A stretch of DNA of 64,000 bases from Idiomarina sp. A28L (GCF_000218785.1 NZ_AFPO01000020.1:124001-188000), one strand, 5' to 3'; shown: positions 18,984-28,097, counted from the stretch's first letter. The notes: generated from the sequence alone by a model not told the origin. Translations and numbers: made by a program.

Positions 18984-19793
18984 ATGTCAGTTTCATTCGG
19001 TCCGTTCGCCATGGGTATGCTGCAGTTTATATTTATACTGGCGGTGGTTATTACCATGCTTGTGGCATGGCTAGTTAGCAAACGTTATAAAATATCGGTG
19101 GGTGATTCAGTATTCCATGTGCTTGCTGTGGGCATTCTTGTTGCTCGGGTTAGTTTTGTTGTTCGTTATTTCGAGGTATACGCAGAAGCGCCATGGCAAA
19201 TTGTCAATATCCGCGATGGCGGTTTCGATCTTTGGGCCGGTGTTCTCGGTGGTATTTTAATGGCTGCCTGGGAAATTAGCCGCAACCGAAAAATTTGGCA
19301 GCCACTTGCTATTGCCTGTGTATCCGGCGTAATCGCTTATGCAGCGATGAGTGGTTATCATGAGTATCGCTACGGTGGTGAATTGTTTGTACCTAACGTA
19401 CAAGTTCAAACCCTTGATGATCGGTCTGTGTATCTAAATCGCGAATACCTAGGCAAGCCAATGGTGGTAAATCTTTGGGCTACCTGGTGCCCGCCCTGCG
19501 TACGTGAAATGCCACTTTTGCAAGATGCGCAAGAAAAATGGCCTGACGTAGCAATAGTTACGGTAAGCCAAGGCGATAGTAAGCAGCAAGTGCTAGATTT
19601 TGTTGCCGAACAAGGTTTGAACTTAGATGATATGTTACTTGATCACACCAACCGATTAAGTAATGAAATTGGGTCTTTTGCGCTTCCCACTACCCTATTT
19701 TTTAATGCCGAAGGTATGTTAATTGATACTCATGTAGGTGAATTTTCACCCGCGCGATTACAACAAGCAATTGAGCGAATTCGAGCGGAATAA
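18984..19793 (+). CDS. Lgt-like membrane domain fused to TlpA-type thioredoxin
   Basis: 269 residues. The first 130 form about four membrane segments with a pattern like prolipoprotein diacylglyceryl transferase (VARVSFVVRYFEVY, then IRDGGFDLWAGVLGG). The catalytic His of Lgt appears absent, so this is unlikely to be a working transferase. The C-terminal half is a TlpA/ResA-like thioredoxin with active site NLWATWCPPCVREMP and cis-Pro segment FALPTT, expected to face the periplasm and reduce disulfides. Such fusions occur in other Proteobacteria. It follows the ETHE1-like gene and ends at a strong bidirectional terminator. Confidence 0.82.
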   Translation: MSVSFGPFAMGMLQFIFILAVVITMLVAWLVSKRYKISVGDSVFHVLAVGILVARVSFVVRYFEVYAEAPWQIVNIRDGGFDLWAGVLGGILMAAWEISRNRKIWQPLAIACVSGVIAYAAMSGYHEYRYGGELFVPNVQVQTLDDRSVYLNREYLGKPMVVNLWATWCPPCVREMPLLQDAQEKWPDVAIVTVSQGDSKQQVLDFVAEQGLNLDDMLLDHTNRLSNEIGSFALPTTLFFNAEGMLIDTHVGEFSPARLQQAIERIRAE

Positions 19794-19795
19794 CC

Positions 19796-19837
19796 AACAA
19801 ACTGCGCTAGAGCTTTCCTGCTCTAGCGCAGTTTGTT
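19796..19837. terminator. Strong bidirectional terminator reaching into the VWA gene
   Basis: An 18-bp perfect stem (AACAAACTGCGCTAGAGC) with a six-base loop lies between convergent genes. Its right arm covers the last codons and stop of the VWA gene (stop at 19823-19825), so the hairpin is partly coding. The A-rich/T-rich ends allow termination on both strands. Confidence 0.85.
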
Positions 19838-20989
19838 AATGGCATCGCCTAAACCACCTAATGTCAGCGGGAACATTCGATTCTGCATAATTTCCCGTAT
19901 CATTTGCACAGAATGGTAATAATCCCAGCGGTTTTCCGGTTGTGGGTTTAACCATACTGCTTTTGGATAGTGATTTAGTAATCGTTGCATCCACACTTGG
20001 CCAGGCTCTTCATTCCAGTGCTCAACGCTTCCGCCCGGATAAGCTATTTCATATGGTCCCATGGTGGCATCGCCAACGAATATTAGCTTATAATCGCTAC
20101 CGTATTTATTCAGAACTTCTAACAATGGCGTAGGTTCTTGCTGCCGGCGCTCGTTACTCTTCCATAGCCCTTCATACACGCAGTTATGAAAATAGAAGAA
20201 CTCTAAGTGCTTAAACTCAGAACGCACCGCCGCAAACAATTGCTGGCATTCATAAATATAGTCGTCCATTGAGCCACCAACATCGAATAGAATCAGAACT
20301 TTCACCGCATTATGACGCTCTGGCTGCCAGTGTAAATCAAGCATACCCTTCTTACCGGTAGCTCGAATTGTTTCCGGCAAATCAAGTTCACTGGCGGCAC
20401 CTGTTCTGGCAAATTTACGCAATTTTCGTAGCGCTAATTTAATGTTGCGATTACTCAACTCAGCATCGGTATCTAAATCAGCGAATTCGCGTTTATCCCA
20501 CACCTTCACTGCTCGCCGGGCGTTACTGCCCTCTTGGCCAATTCGAATACCTTCAGGGTTATAACCATAAGCACCAAACGGCGAGGTTCCGCCCGTGCCT
20601 ATCCATTTGTTGCCACCCGCATGGCGCTTTTGTTGCTCAGCCAAGCGTTCATTGAATTGCTTTAGTAATTCATCTAAGCCGCCTAGTGCTTTTAATTTCT
20701 CTTTATCTTCAGCACTCAATTGACGTTGCAAGCTCTTCTCAAGCCATTCTCTTGGAATAGACGATGCAATATCTACCTCATTCACCCCTTCAAAATACTC
20801 AGCAAAGGCGCGATCAAAGCGATCATATTGGCTTTCATCTTTTACCAAAACCATGCGTGAAAGCGAATAGAAATCATCGATGTTAGCAAAAATCACCTGC
20901 TGCTCTAATGCATTTAACAAATCGAGCAACTCAGTAATACTAACTTTCAGGCCATGTGCCCGTAATCGGAAAAAGAATTCAATTAACAT
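19823..20989 (-). CDS. VWA-domain protein, CoxE-like
   Basis: 388 residues. The C-terminal half is a von Willebrand A domain with a MIDAS motif, LFDVGGSMDDYIYECQQLF (DxGxS form), and later FVGDATMGPYE and WLNPQPENRWDY. The N-terminal half is the CoxE-like helical region starting FFFRLRAHGLKVS. CoxE proteins work with MoxR AAA ATPases as chaperone pairs that mature or activate metalloenzymes and complexes. The partner ATPase lies 5 bp upstream on the same strand. The client protein is not indicated by the neighbours. Confidence 0.88.
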   Translation of the reverse strand: MLIEFFFRLRAHGLKVSITELLDLLNALEQQVIFANIDDFYSLSRMVLVKDESQYDRFDRAFAEYFEGVNEVDIASSIPREWLEKSLQRQLSAEDKEKLKALGGLDELLKQFNERLAEQQKRHAGGNKWIGTGGTSPFGAYGYNPEGIRIGQEGSNARRAVKVWDKREFADLDTDAELSNRNIKLALRKLRKFARTGAASELDLPETIRATGKKGMLDLHWQPERHNAVKVLILFDVGGSMDDYIYECQQLFAAVRSEFKHLEFFYFHNCVYEGLWKSNERRQQEPTPLLEVLNKYGSDYKLIFVGDATMGPYEIAYPGGSVEHWNEEPGQVWMQRLLNHYPKAVWLNPQPENRWDYYHSVQMIREIMQNRMFPLTLGGLGDAINKLR

Positions 20990-20994
20990 AGGGA

Positions 20995-21867
20995 TTAACG
21001 CGAATTCCGGCGCGCCATAAAGGCAAGCTTTTCAACGAGTTCAACATCTTGTTCATTCTTCAATAATGCACCAAACATCGGCATTAAACCGCCTTGGCTA
21101 TTGGCAAGGTCGCCAGGGGTAACATCTTCCACCAACAGCAATTTGAGCCAATCAAGTAATTCTGAAGTAGAGGGTTTTTTCTTCAAATTAGGTACTTTTC
21201 GGAGATCAAAAAACACTTCCAGTGCGGTAGCTAAAAGTTGTTTTTGGATATTTGGAAAATGCACAGCCACTATAGCAGCAAGTGTTTCGGCATCTGGAAA
21301 ACGAATGTAATGAAAGAAACAACGGCGCAAAAATGCATCCGGTAGCTCTTTTTCATTATTTGAAGTAATAATCACTATGGGGCGTTGCTGTGCTTTAATT
21401 TGCTCGCCCGTTTCATACACATGAAATTCCATTTGATCTAGCTCGTGCAGTAAATCATTAGGGAATTCAATATCAGCCTTATCTATTTCATCAATCAACA
21501 GCACCGGACGCTTCTCGGCAGTGAAAGCTTGCCACAACTTACCTGGTTTAATGTAGTTGCTAATATCATGCACACGTTCGCTGCCTAGCTGGCTATCACG
21601 TAAGCGTGAAACCGCATCATATTCATACAGGCCTTGTTGTGCCTTTGTGGTTGATTTTATATGCCAGCGCAGTAATTCTGTATCAAGGGCAATCGCTAGC
21701 TCTTCTGCTAGGCGTGTTTTACCCGTACCCGGCTCACCTTTGATAAGCAAGGGCTTTTGTAGGGTAACCGCTGCATTAACCGCCAAAGCCAATTCACTCG
21801 ATACAATGTAATTTGCCGTACTCTGAAAGCCATTCTCGTTTAGGCCTTTTGTTTCAATTCCTGCCAT
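20995..21867 (-). CDS. MoxR-family AAA ATPase
   Basis: 290 residues from the preferred ATG. Walker A is IKGEPGTGKTRLAEELA near residue 45, Walker B is RPVLLIDEIDKAD, sensor 1 is IVITSNNEKELPDAFLRRC. It belongs to the MoxR group of AAA+ proteins that pair with VWA proteins. The ATG at 21867 is chosen over an in-frame GTG at 21879 because GTGAGA sits 7-8 bases upstream. It is the first gene of a two-gene operon with the CoxE-like VWA gene, five bases apart. Confidence 0.92.
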   Translation of the reverse strand: MAGIETKGLNENGFQSTANYIVSSELALAVNAAVTLQKPLLIKGEPGTGKTRLAEELAIALDTELLRWHIKSTTKAQQGLYEYDAVSRLRDSQLGSERVHDISNYIKPGKLWQAFTAEKRPVLLIDEIDKADIEFPNDLLHELDQMEFHVYETGEQIKAQQRPIVIITSNNEKELPDAFLRRCFFHYIRFPDAETLAAIVAVHFPNIQKQLLATALEVFFDLRKVPNLKKKPSTSELLDWLKLLLVEDVTPGDLANSQGGLMPMFGALLKNEQDVELVEKLAFMARRNSR

Positions 21868-21897
21868 TATATTTCTCACTTTTCAAACGCCCAAAAA

Positions 21898-21930
21898 ATT
21901 AGCGCCATGATAACAAATCATGGCGCTAAT
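21898..21930 (-). terminator. Terminator of the DUF3185 gene
   Basis: A 14-bp perfect stem ATTAGCGCCATGAT with a five-base loop and six T on the minus strand just after it, 25 bases past the stop of the DUF3185 gene. Confidence 0.88.
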
Positions 21931-21954
21931 CGCAGAACCTAAAAACTAGTGCTG

Positions 21955-22161
21955 TTATCTTTTCTTTAAGCCAGTTAACACACCGCCGATACCAACGATG
22001 GTAAGTACCGCACCAATGATTAGAAACCAAAGTGCGTTATCCGTAGGTTGCCCCGTAATCGCTTCTGAAGCGCGGCCCAACGCAGATTCACGTTCTTGCC
22101 AGCCGAAATATAAAATAATCAAGCCAGCAACTAAGATAGCGAGAGATACAAATTTATTCAT
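21955..22161 (-). CDS. DUF3185 small membrane protein
   Basis: A 68-residue protein with two hydrophobic segments (residues about 5-20 and 43-62) separated by a short loop containing ALGRASEAITGQPTDNALWFL, the conserved part of DUF3185. Function is unknown for the family. ATG at 22161 is preferred to GTG at 22167: AGGAG lies eight bases before the ATG but only two bases from the GTG. It is a single gene with its own terminator, between the MoxR pair and the patatin gene. Confidence 0.85.
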   Translation of the reverse strand: MNKFVSLAILVAGLIILYFGWQERESALGRASEAITGQPTDNALWFLIIGAVLTIVGIGGVLTGLKKR

Positions 22162-22352
22162 GAACACTTCTCCTGTGAGTTGTTCTAAAACTTCTTTTTA
22201 TGTTTGTAACTACTTCTTTTTCCAATCAATTGCTTCTGAAGTACAGTTTGAGCTTAGAGCAAATCCATTAAAAGTCCAGTTTGCTTACATAACTTTACTT
22301 ACAGCCGTTTATGCTTCCCCGATAACAATAGCAGCAAATGAACAACGCAGTA

Positions 22353-23414
22353 TCACCATAGTTGAACATCCTGCTTTATCTTTCCAGTAGCGATGCTTTC
22401 TGCAACTTCCTCCGCTAAGCGATAACCTGAATCAGTTGCTTGCTGCCAAAATTTTTGTCGCGCAGGAACATCGAGCTTAGCAAAATCGTGCCGATCTGGA
22501 ATTTTTCCATACGGCAATGCATCAATAAATGCTTGGCTCGGCATAATTAGTACCGTGTTCGGCCAATTAGCTCCAGTTGTGCGACGTTTAGTATTTTTAT
22601 CAAACCACCCAGGAATTACCTCACGCTGGAAGTGCGGATAGAGCACTAGCCCGCGCTGATCATCGAGTGGTACATCAAAATGGTAATCGGTAACGCCACC
22701 ATCACGATACACACCACGAGGCGCGCCAGGAATATCTCGAACACCCTCCAGAACCATTGGTATAGAACCGGTTGCGAGCAATGCTTGGCGAAAATTATCT
22801 TTACTCAATGGAACATGAATTGTAGGTAAATCCAGCCAATTTTTACCCATTATCGGCTCTGCTTTCGGATGGTGAAATATCACGCGTTCATAACTGCTGC
22901 CAAGAGTTTTACGCGATAGCATGTTCAAACCAGCGGCTTTTAATAAGCCTAGGCCCTGCCCTAAACGCCCCTCAGCTGCATTCAAGCCCTTGCAACGTAC
23001 CACAATCATATGATGTAAAAAGGCTTCTTGTTGCAGAATTTCGGTAATTGCTGAATCGGGTACGTACTCATGTAGTAAATCAATAGCTTTATCGGTAATT
23101 TCTCGCACATCCGGCTTTTTCGAGTAAACGGTAGCACGATAAAGCTTACTAAATAATGCACTAGCTTCAGCCGGGTTAGATCGGCCCAAGCTCGCAAAAC
23201 GCCAGCCCCCTGCCGAGGTACCAAGCAGATTCAACGGCTGCGTTCTGTTAGCAAAGAAATCAGCGAATAGAAAATTATCCAATCCTTGCAGCACAAACCA
23301 TTTTGGGCCGCCCGAAGCTCCGAGCATAGTGCTTACATCATCAGCCAATAAGCCATGCTCACGAATATGAGCAAGTGCGTTAGCGCCTGCTTTTATCTCT
23401 GCCCATTTCATCAT
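22353..23414 (-). CDS. Patatin-like phospholipase family protein
   Basis: 353 residues. The N-terminal oxyanion region GASGGPKWFVLQGLD, the nucleophile elbow LLGTSAGGWRFA (GxSxG) and the acid motif YRDGGVTDYHFDVPL form the Ser-Asp dyad of patatin-like lipid acyl hydrolases. No signal peptide is evident, so a cytoplasmic or membrane-associated role is likely. It follows the DUF3392 gene by 18 bases on the same strand, so the two are probably co-transcribed. The lipid substrate is not known. Confidence 0.85.
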   Translation of the reverse strand: MMKWAEIKAGANALAHIREHGLLADDVSTMLGASGGPKWFVLQGLDNFLFADFFANRTQPLNLLGTSAGGWRFASLGRSNPAEASALFSKLYRATVYSKKPDVREITDKAIDLLHEYVPDSAITEILQQEAFLHHMIVVRCKGLNAAEGRLGQGLGLLKAAGLNMLSRKTLGSSYERVIFHHPKAEPIMGKNWLDLPTIHVPLSKDNFRQALLATGSIPMVLEGVRDIPGAPRGVYRDGGVTDYHFDVPLDDQRGLVLYPHFQREVIPGWFDKNTKRRTTGANWPNTVLIMPSQAFIDALPYGKIPDRHDFAKLDVPARQKFWQQATDSGYRLAEEVAESIATGKIKQDVQLW

Positions 23415-23432
23415 TAAAGCCCAAAATCCTGA

Positions 23433-23759
23433 TTAAAAAGTGTGTTTACGCTCGGCAATAATACCCAGCGATAGCATAATTCCAACTACTAAAATACCTA
23501 AGTAGCGTGCCGATACTTGGCCTAATTGAAACTGAATAAAGGGTGCCATCCAATTCATCAGAATGCCGTAGCCAAATGCACAAAGAAGCACAAAAATAAT
23601 GGTTCGAAAAATAAAGTGATACTGGCTAATTTGGCGACTAACGGCGCGGTTAATATCATTGCCAAAGATCACCAGCAATGTTGCGGCAATCATAACGCTT
23701 ATATAGGCCAAGTGCCCCCGCATCCATGTGCCAAGCTCCACTAATAATTCGTTTATCAC
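23433..23759 (-). CDS. DUF3392 membrane protein
   Basis: 108 residues with three to four hydrophobic segments. The middle region INRAVSRQISQYHFIFRTI followed by FVLLCAFGYG matches DUF3392, a family of unknown function. The start is GTG, supported by AGGA seven bases upstream. It probably forms an operon with the patatin-like gene 18 bases downstream. Confidence 0.82.
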   Translation of the reverse strand: MINELLVELGTWMRGHLAYISVMIAATLLVIFGNDINRAVSRQISQYHFIFRTIIFVLLCAFGYGILMNWMAPFIQFQLGQVSARYLGILVVGIMLSLGIIAERKHTF

Positions 23760-23996
23760 TGCTAATTCCTAAACGCTGATTATTGTTAGTATGTTTTCAA
23801 TTTTTCGCGCCACAGTATACCCCGTGTCACCCTGATGTACAGATGCACAGGGCTACTTTTGCCGGTTACAAAGCTGGCTCTACTAGTCTATGTAGTTAAG
23901 ATGCAGTTCCCTGCTGCATCCTTCGCTCGGCAATGGTATTCTTTTAGCAACAATCATTCGAATCTATTCACTTAGAACACTATAAAGAATTATTTT

Positions 23997-24809
23997 ATGA
24001 AATTAATTAGTTTTAACATCAATGGTATTCGTGCACGTTTACACCAGCTGCAAGCATTAATCGATAAACATCAACCCGATGTAATTGGCCTGCAAGAAAC
24101 CAAAGTGCATGATGACCAATTCCCTCTCGCCGATGTTGAAGCCATGGGCTATCAGGTGCTCTACTTTGGCCAAAAAGGCCATTACGGTGTTGCCATGTTA
24201 ACTAAACTGCCATTTGAGGATGTTTGTTACGGTTGGCCTGGTGATGATGCGGATGCTCAGCGTCGCATGATCATGGCTACGGTAACCGCTCCGAGTGGGG
24301 AAAAAATTCGCGTTATGAACGGTTATTTTCCGCAAGGTGAATCGCGCGATCATCCGCTAAAGTTTCCAGCTAAAGAGAAATTCTATCAAGATTTAATGCA
24401 TTACCTTGAAACCACACAATCACCTGAGCAACCGCTTGTATTAATGGGCGATGTGAACATTTCCTCAACTGATTTAGATATTGGCATTGGTGAAGCGAAC
24501 CGCAAACGCTGGTTAAAAACTGGAAAGTGCAGCTTCTTACCTGAAGAACGGGAATGGATGCAAACGTTGATGGATTGGGGCTTCACCGATACATACCGAG
24601 CCGCCCACCCTGAGCGCGATGATCAATTCAGTTGGTTTGATTACCGTTCACGCGGATTCGATGATAACCGTGGGCTGCGAATTGATTTAATTCTAGCAAC
24701 AGCGCCTCTAGCCAGCCGTTGCATAGAATCAGGCATTGATTATGAACTTCGCGGCATTGAAAAACCCTCTGATCACGCGCCAATTTGGAGTACCTTTAAA
24801 CCAAAGTAA
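23997..24809 (+). CDS. xthA: Exonuclease III
   Basis: 270 residues, near the 268 of E. coli XthA. It is an AP endonuclease and 3' exonuclease of base-excision repair. Family motifs: [27 protein letters not shown] with the metal-binding Glu, [35 protein letters not shown] and the catalytic end region [11 protein letters not shown] with KPSDHAPI. It is a single gene with a good terminator after it. Confidence 0.97.
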   Translation: MKLISFNINGIRARLHQLQALIDKHQPDVIGLQETKVHDDQFPLADVEAMGYQVLYFGQKGHYGVAMLTKLPFEDVCYGWPGDDADAQRRMIMATVTAPSGEKIRVMNGYFPQGESRDHPLKFPAKEKFYQDLMHYLETTQSPEQPLVLMGDVNISSTDLDIGIGEANRKRWLKTGKCSFLPEEREWMQTLMDWGFTDTYRAAHPERDDQFSWFDYRSRGFDDNRGLRIDLILATAPLASRCIESGIDYELRGIEKPSDHAPIWSTFKPK

Positions 24810-24834
24810 GTAAATCAGAGTAATTGGATTAGTA

Positions 24835-24862
24835 TAAAAAAGGCATCAACAGATGCCCTTTT
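24835..24862. terminator. Bidirectional terminator between xthA and yfbV
   Basis: The stem AAAAAAGGCATC/GATGCC(C)TTTTTT has a four-base loop, with A and T runs on the two sides. It fits convergent termination of xthA (plus) and yfbV (minus). Confidence 0.88.
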
Positions 24863-24885
24863 TTAGTATTTGATGATGTTCTAAG

Positions 24886-25311
24886 TTATTGCTCTTCCGG
24901 CGGAAGCACTGCTAATGCCTTACGTAATACTCGTGCTAAATCTACATAACAGGGGCCTTTTCTGTGCCCCGGTAAACGAATATCTTCACCAGCCGCATTT
25001 AACTTATTCTGTAGCTCGAAATACCAACTATTCAAAGCTGGTGGCAGTAACTGATAGGCCCGTTTACCTAACCAATAATAGCCTTGTATCGGCAGCACCA
25101 ATAGAAATAATGAAGCACCCAGAATTTGCGGGAGAAACTCAGTACCTAGATACTGAATTTGCACAAAGAAATTGGCTATTGCAGCAAAGGGCAAAACTTT
25201 TACCCCAAGTTTAGTTGCCGGAATAAACTTACTTTCCGGCAAATTGCCAACCACCGCATGGTTTGGCCATAACTTTAAGTAATCAGCCCCGCGTTTTAAA
25301 GTTGTCCACAT
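24886..25311 (-). CDS. yfbV: YfbV-like UPF0208 membrane protein
   Basis: 141 residues. Hallmarks shared with E. coli YfbV are LKRGADYLKLWP at the N-terminus, two membrane segments, QGYYWLGKRAYQLLPPAL and the cytoplasmic tail YVDLARVLRKAL. In E. coli YfbV has been tied to insulating the Ter macrodomain. The start at 25311 (MWTTLKRG) has AGGTGAG six bases upstream; the longer frame from 25353 adds residues that lack family similarity. Confidence 0.88.
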   Translation of the reverse strand: MWTTLKRGADYLKLWPNHAVVGNLPESKFIPATKLGVKVLPFAAIANFFVQIQYLGTEFLPQILGASLFLLVLPIQGYYWLGKRAYQLLPPALNSWYFELQNKLNAAGEDIRLPGHRKGPCYVDLARVLRKALAVLPPEEQ

Positions 25312-25461
25312 GGAGCACTCACCTATTTGCTTAACATTTAGATATATTCTCATAAAGTACTAAATAAGATCAAAAAAACAGCATGTGATGAAAACTCGCA
25401 CAATCGTTTTAATTTATTTATTTCAATAAGATACCGACTTCACTCCAGCTAATTAACAAGG

Positions 25462-25470
25462 TTATCCACA
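25462..25470 (+). promoter_or_regulatory. Perfect DnaA-box sequence (TTATCCACA) upstream of yffB-dapE
   Basis: This nine-mer matches the consensus DnaA box exactly. It sits in a 276-bp intergenic region between the divergent yfbV and yffB genes. Flanking bases form an interrupted inverted repeat (ATCCAC/GTGGAT and AGGTTAT/ATAACCT). One such site may be chance. Confidence 0.45.
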
Positions 25471-25587
25471 GAAAAAGTGGATGGAATTGAATAACCTAAG
25501 AGAAACTTATCGATACTTCCGTTTTTTTCGGTTCTGTGGCACTGTAAGCGCATCATTTTCTGTTAATTTACTGGTAAGAGAGCGATC

Positions 25588-25938
25588 ATGAGCATTGTTG
25601 TTTTTGGTATTAAAAATTGCGATACCGTTCGTAAAGCACTGAAGTGGCTAAAAGAACATGATGTGGATTATCAATTTGAAGATCTGAAAACGGTACAACT
25701 AGCTGCCGGTACTATCGAACACTGGGTTAACGCGGTCGGTGTCGATATCCTAATTAATAAGCGCGGAACCACGTGGCGCAAACTACCCGACGACGACAAA
25801 GGCGAACTTACTTTGCCACGCACGGTTCACCTTATCCAAAGTCACCCTACACTTTTAAAACGCCCTGTGGTTGTGAAAAACGGTGAGCTCACTGTAGGTT
25901 TTAATGAAGCAGAATGGCAGGAGCGTTTCAGTGCCTAA
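25588..25938 (+). CDS. yffB: ArsC-family reductase, YffB-like
   Basis: 116 residues. [18 protein letters not shown] carries the single Cys of this thioredoxin-fold family, and the C-terminal half ends with [18 protein letters not shown], typical of YffB. The family resembles ArsC and Spx but most members lack proven arsenate reductase activity. dapE overlaps its last bases (GTG at 25931 inside the yffB stop region), so the two are translated from one transcript as in the E. coli yffB-dapE order. Confidence 0.92.
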   Translation: MSIVVFGIKNCDTVRKALKWLKEHDVDYQFEDLKTVQLAAGTIEHWVNAVGVDILINKRGTTWRKLPDDDKGELTLPRTVHLIQSHPTLLKRPVVVKNGELTVGFNEAEWQERFSA

Positions 25939-27082
25939 AGAATATGATAGCAACCACCCTACCTTAGTTTTAGCACGTGAACTGATAAGCCGCCGTTCGG
26001 TAACTCCAAACGATGCAGCTTGCCAGAAATTAATGGGCGAAAGGCTTTCTCCTCTGGGTTTTGACATCGAATCTATGGTGTTTTCTGATACTACTAACAT
26101 GTGGGCTCGGCGCAATCAAAACGGCCCGTTATTTTGTTTTGCTGGCCACACCGATGTTGTTCCTGCTGGTGATGAGAATGATTGGGATACACCACCATTT
26201 CAGCCAGTTGATAAAAACGGTACGCTGTACGGCCGTGGCGCGGCGGATATGAAAGGTAGCCTCGCAGCTATGATCGTAGCTACCGAACGCTTTGTTGATA
26301 AACACCCAAAACATGCGGGCAGTATTGCTTTTTTGATCACCAGCGATGAAGAAGGGCCATTTATCAACGGCACCGTGAAGGTAATCGAAACCTTAGAGAA
26401 GCGTAATGAAAAAATTGATTGGTGTTTGGTGGGCGAGCCTTCAAGCACAAACTATTGCGGTGATGTGGTTAAGTATGGCCGCCGTGGCAGCCTTACCGGC
26501 TATCTCACGGTAAACGGTATTCAAGGCCATGTTGCTTATCCCCACTTAGCTCGAAACCCGGTTCACCAGGCTGCACCAGCGCTTGCGGAGCTAGCCGCTG
26601 AGATTTGGGATGAAGGAAATGCCGCATTTCCACCTACGAGTTTTCAAATTGTTGATATTCAAGCTGGTACCGGCGCTACTAATGTGGTCCCCGGGAAAGT
26701 AAAAATCGCCTTTAACCTGCGATTTAGCACTGAATCAACTGCCGATACGCTAAAAGCCCGAATATTGCATATACTAGATAAACATTCACTCACATATTCG
26801 ATTGATTGGACACTGAACGGCCTACCTTTTCTTACCGAGCAAGGGCCATTAGTAAACGCTACAAAGGCTGCAGTTAAGCAGGTGATAGGTGAAGAGCCGG
26901 AACTATCCACGGCAGGTGGCACTTCTGATGGCCGGTTTATAGCGCCCACCGGAGCACAAGTTATTGAATTAGGGCCGGTGAATGCCACTATTCATAAAGT
27001 AAACGAGAATGTGAGCCATAGTGATTTAATCGATCTTACCGATATGTACGAAGCAATATTGGTAAACATGCTCGTTAAGTAG
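25931..27082 (+). CDS. dapE: Succinyl-diaminopimelate desuccinylase
   Basis: 383 residues from the preferred GTG at 25931, which has AGGAG seven bases upstream and overlaps the end of yffB by eight bases; a longer frame from 25904 would add nine residues. It is a zinc M20 peptidase of lysine and meso-DAP synthesis. Key motifs are [40 protein letters not shown] with the catalytic Glu, and [13 protein letters not shown] near the C-terminus. E. coli DapE has 375 residues. The gene is followed by an M15 peptidase and a DUF2897 gene, an arrangement seen in other Gammaproteobacteria. Confidence 0.97.
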   Translation: MPKEYDSNHPTLVLARELISRRSVTPNDAACQKLMGERLSPLGFDIESMVFSDTTNMWARRNQNGPLFCFAGHTDVVPAGDENDWDTPPFQPVDKNGTLYGRGAADMKGSLAAMIVATERFVDKHPKHAGSIAFLITSDEEGPFINGTVKVIETLEKRNEKIDWCLVGEPSSTNYCGDVVKYGRRGSLTGYLTVNGIQGHVAYPHLARNPVHQAAPALAELAAEIWDEGNAAFPPTSFQIVDIQAGTGATNVVPGKVKIAFNLRFSTESTADTLKARILHILDKHSLTYSIDWTLNGLPFLTEQGPLVNATKAAVKQVIGEEPELSTAGGTSDGRFIAPTGAQVIELGPVNATIHKVNENVSHSDLIDLTDMYEAILVNMLVK

Positions 27083-27147
27083 GTTCGGTTATAGCATTGA
27101 AACCCTAGTAGTAATCCAAGCTACATATGGGTAAAGAGGAAAAACCA

Positions 27148-27864
27148 TTGAGCCAGGATAGATTGAAACAGGCCATCGCAGCGATTAACGCCGAGCAACT
27201 TATTGGCGCTACAAGCGATCACGTTGTGGTGGTTTCAACCGCTGATTCAGAAAAAGTGAAGCTCCAACCGCTTGTTGTTGAGGCTTACACCAACATGCGC
27301 GAAGCTGCTTTGCGTGCTGGCTTTGAACTGCAAATAGCCTCTGGATTTCGTGATTTTCAGCGGCAACAGGCTATTTGGACAAAAAAACTAGCGGCGAGTA
27401 ATGAAAGTGAACGAGCGCTAGAGAAAATATTGCATTGGTCTGCCTTGCCCGGCACAAGCCGCCATCACTGGGGTACTGAGTTTGATTTTTTCGATGCGCA
27501 CGGTTTTTCCAGCCAAGAAGGCACGGAAAAGAAGTTACAATTAGTGGCGAATGAATACGAGCCTGGTGGGCCATGTTATAAACTCTATCAATGGCTACAA
27601 GATCATGCTGGCCAATTTGGTTTTTATTGGCCCTATAAAGGCCGTGGTAATGGTGTAGCCGCAGAACCTTGGCACTTGAGCTACGCGCCACTTGCTAGCC
27701 ATTATCAAGCGTTATGGCAGCAACCTGAATCGGTAATCTACTTAGGTGAGTTTTTACGCGCGCAAAACCTACTGGGCTTGCCTTTGGTTGCATCGCGCTT
27801 GCAGAATATTATTCAACGTTACAGCTTACAAGTTGAAACACCACCAGTTGAGGCTACAAAATGA
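27148..27864 (+). CDS. M15 family metallopeptidase (D-Ala-D-Ala carboxypeptidase type)
   Basis: The catalytic pattern of M15 zinc peptidases is present: SGFRDFQRQQAIW, SRHHWGTEFDFFD (His and Asp zinc ligands) and AEPWHLSYAP (catalytic Glu and His ligand). It should trim peptidoglycan stem peptides. TTG at 27148 is preferred because AGAGGA lies seven bases upstream; the ATG at 27127 has no visible binding site and would add seven residues. No signal peptide is obvious. It lies 65 bp after dapE and overlaps the DUF2897 gene by four bases. Confidence 0.88.
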   Translation: MSQDRLKQAIAAINAEQLIGATSDHVVVVSTADSEKVKLQPLVVEAYTNMREAALRAGFELQIASGFRDFQRQQAIWTKKLAASNESERALEKILHWSALPGTSRHHWGTEFDFFDAHGFSSQEGTEKKLQLVANEYEPGGPCYKLYQWLQDHAGQFGFYWPYKGRGNGVAAEPWHLSYAPLASHYQALWQQPESVIYLGEFLRAQNLLGLPLVASRLQNIIQRYSLQVETPPVEATK

Positions 27865-28097
27865 CAATGCCACTTTGGGCCGTAATTTTAATTATTGTTT
27901 TGGTACTGGCGGTTATCTTTAGCAATGTAATGCTAATTAAGAAAACCGCGCATATGAAAATGCCTAATCTACTCAGGAAGCACAAAGATGGTTCAAAAGC
28001 TGCCGATGATTGGGAGAAAGATGAATGGGACAAAGATAATTGGGGCGATGAAGATTGGCAAAAAGATGACGATTCAGAAGAACGGCCAAAAAAATAG
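27861..28097 (+). CDS. DUF2897-type small membrane protein with acidic Trp-rich tail
   Basis: 78 residues. One N-terminal membrane segment (about residues 5-26) is followed by LIKKTAHMKMPNLLRK, a DUF2897-like stretch. The tail is very acidic with Trp every five to six residues (DDWEKDEWDKDNW, then GDEDWQKDD). E. coli YpfN, which follows dapE there, has a related acidic Asp/Trp tail. The ATG overlaps the stop of the M15 gene (ATGA). Function is unknown. Confidence 0.8.
   Translation: MTMPLWAVILIIVLVLAVIFSNVMLIKKTAHMKMPNLLRKHKDGSKAADDWEKDEWDKDNWGDEDWQKDDDSEERPKK

Noticed and set aside
25588-25938. Arsenate resistance role for YffB
   Set aside because: No arsenic transport or regulator genes nearby, and the neighbours are lysine synthesis genes.
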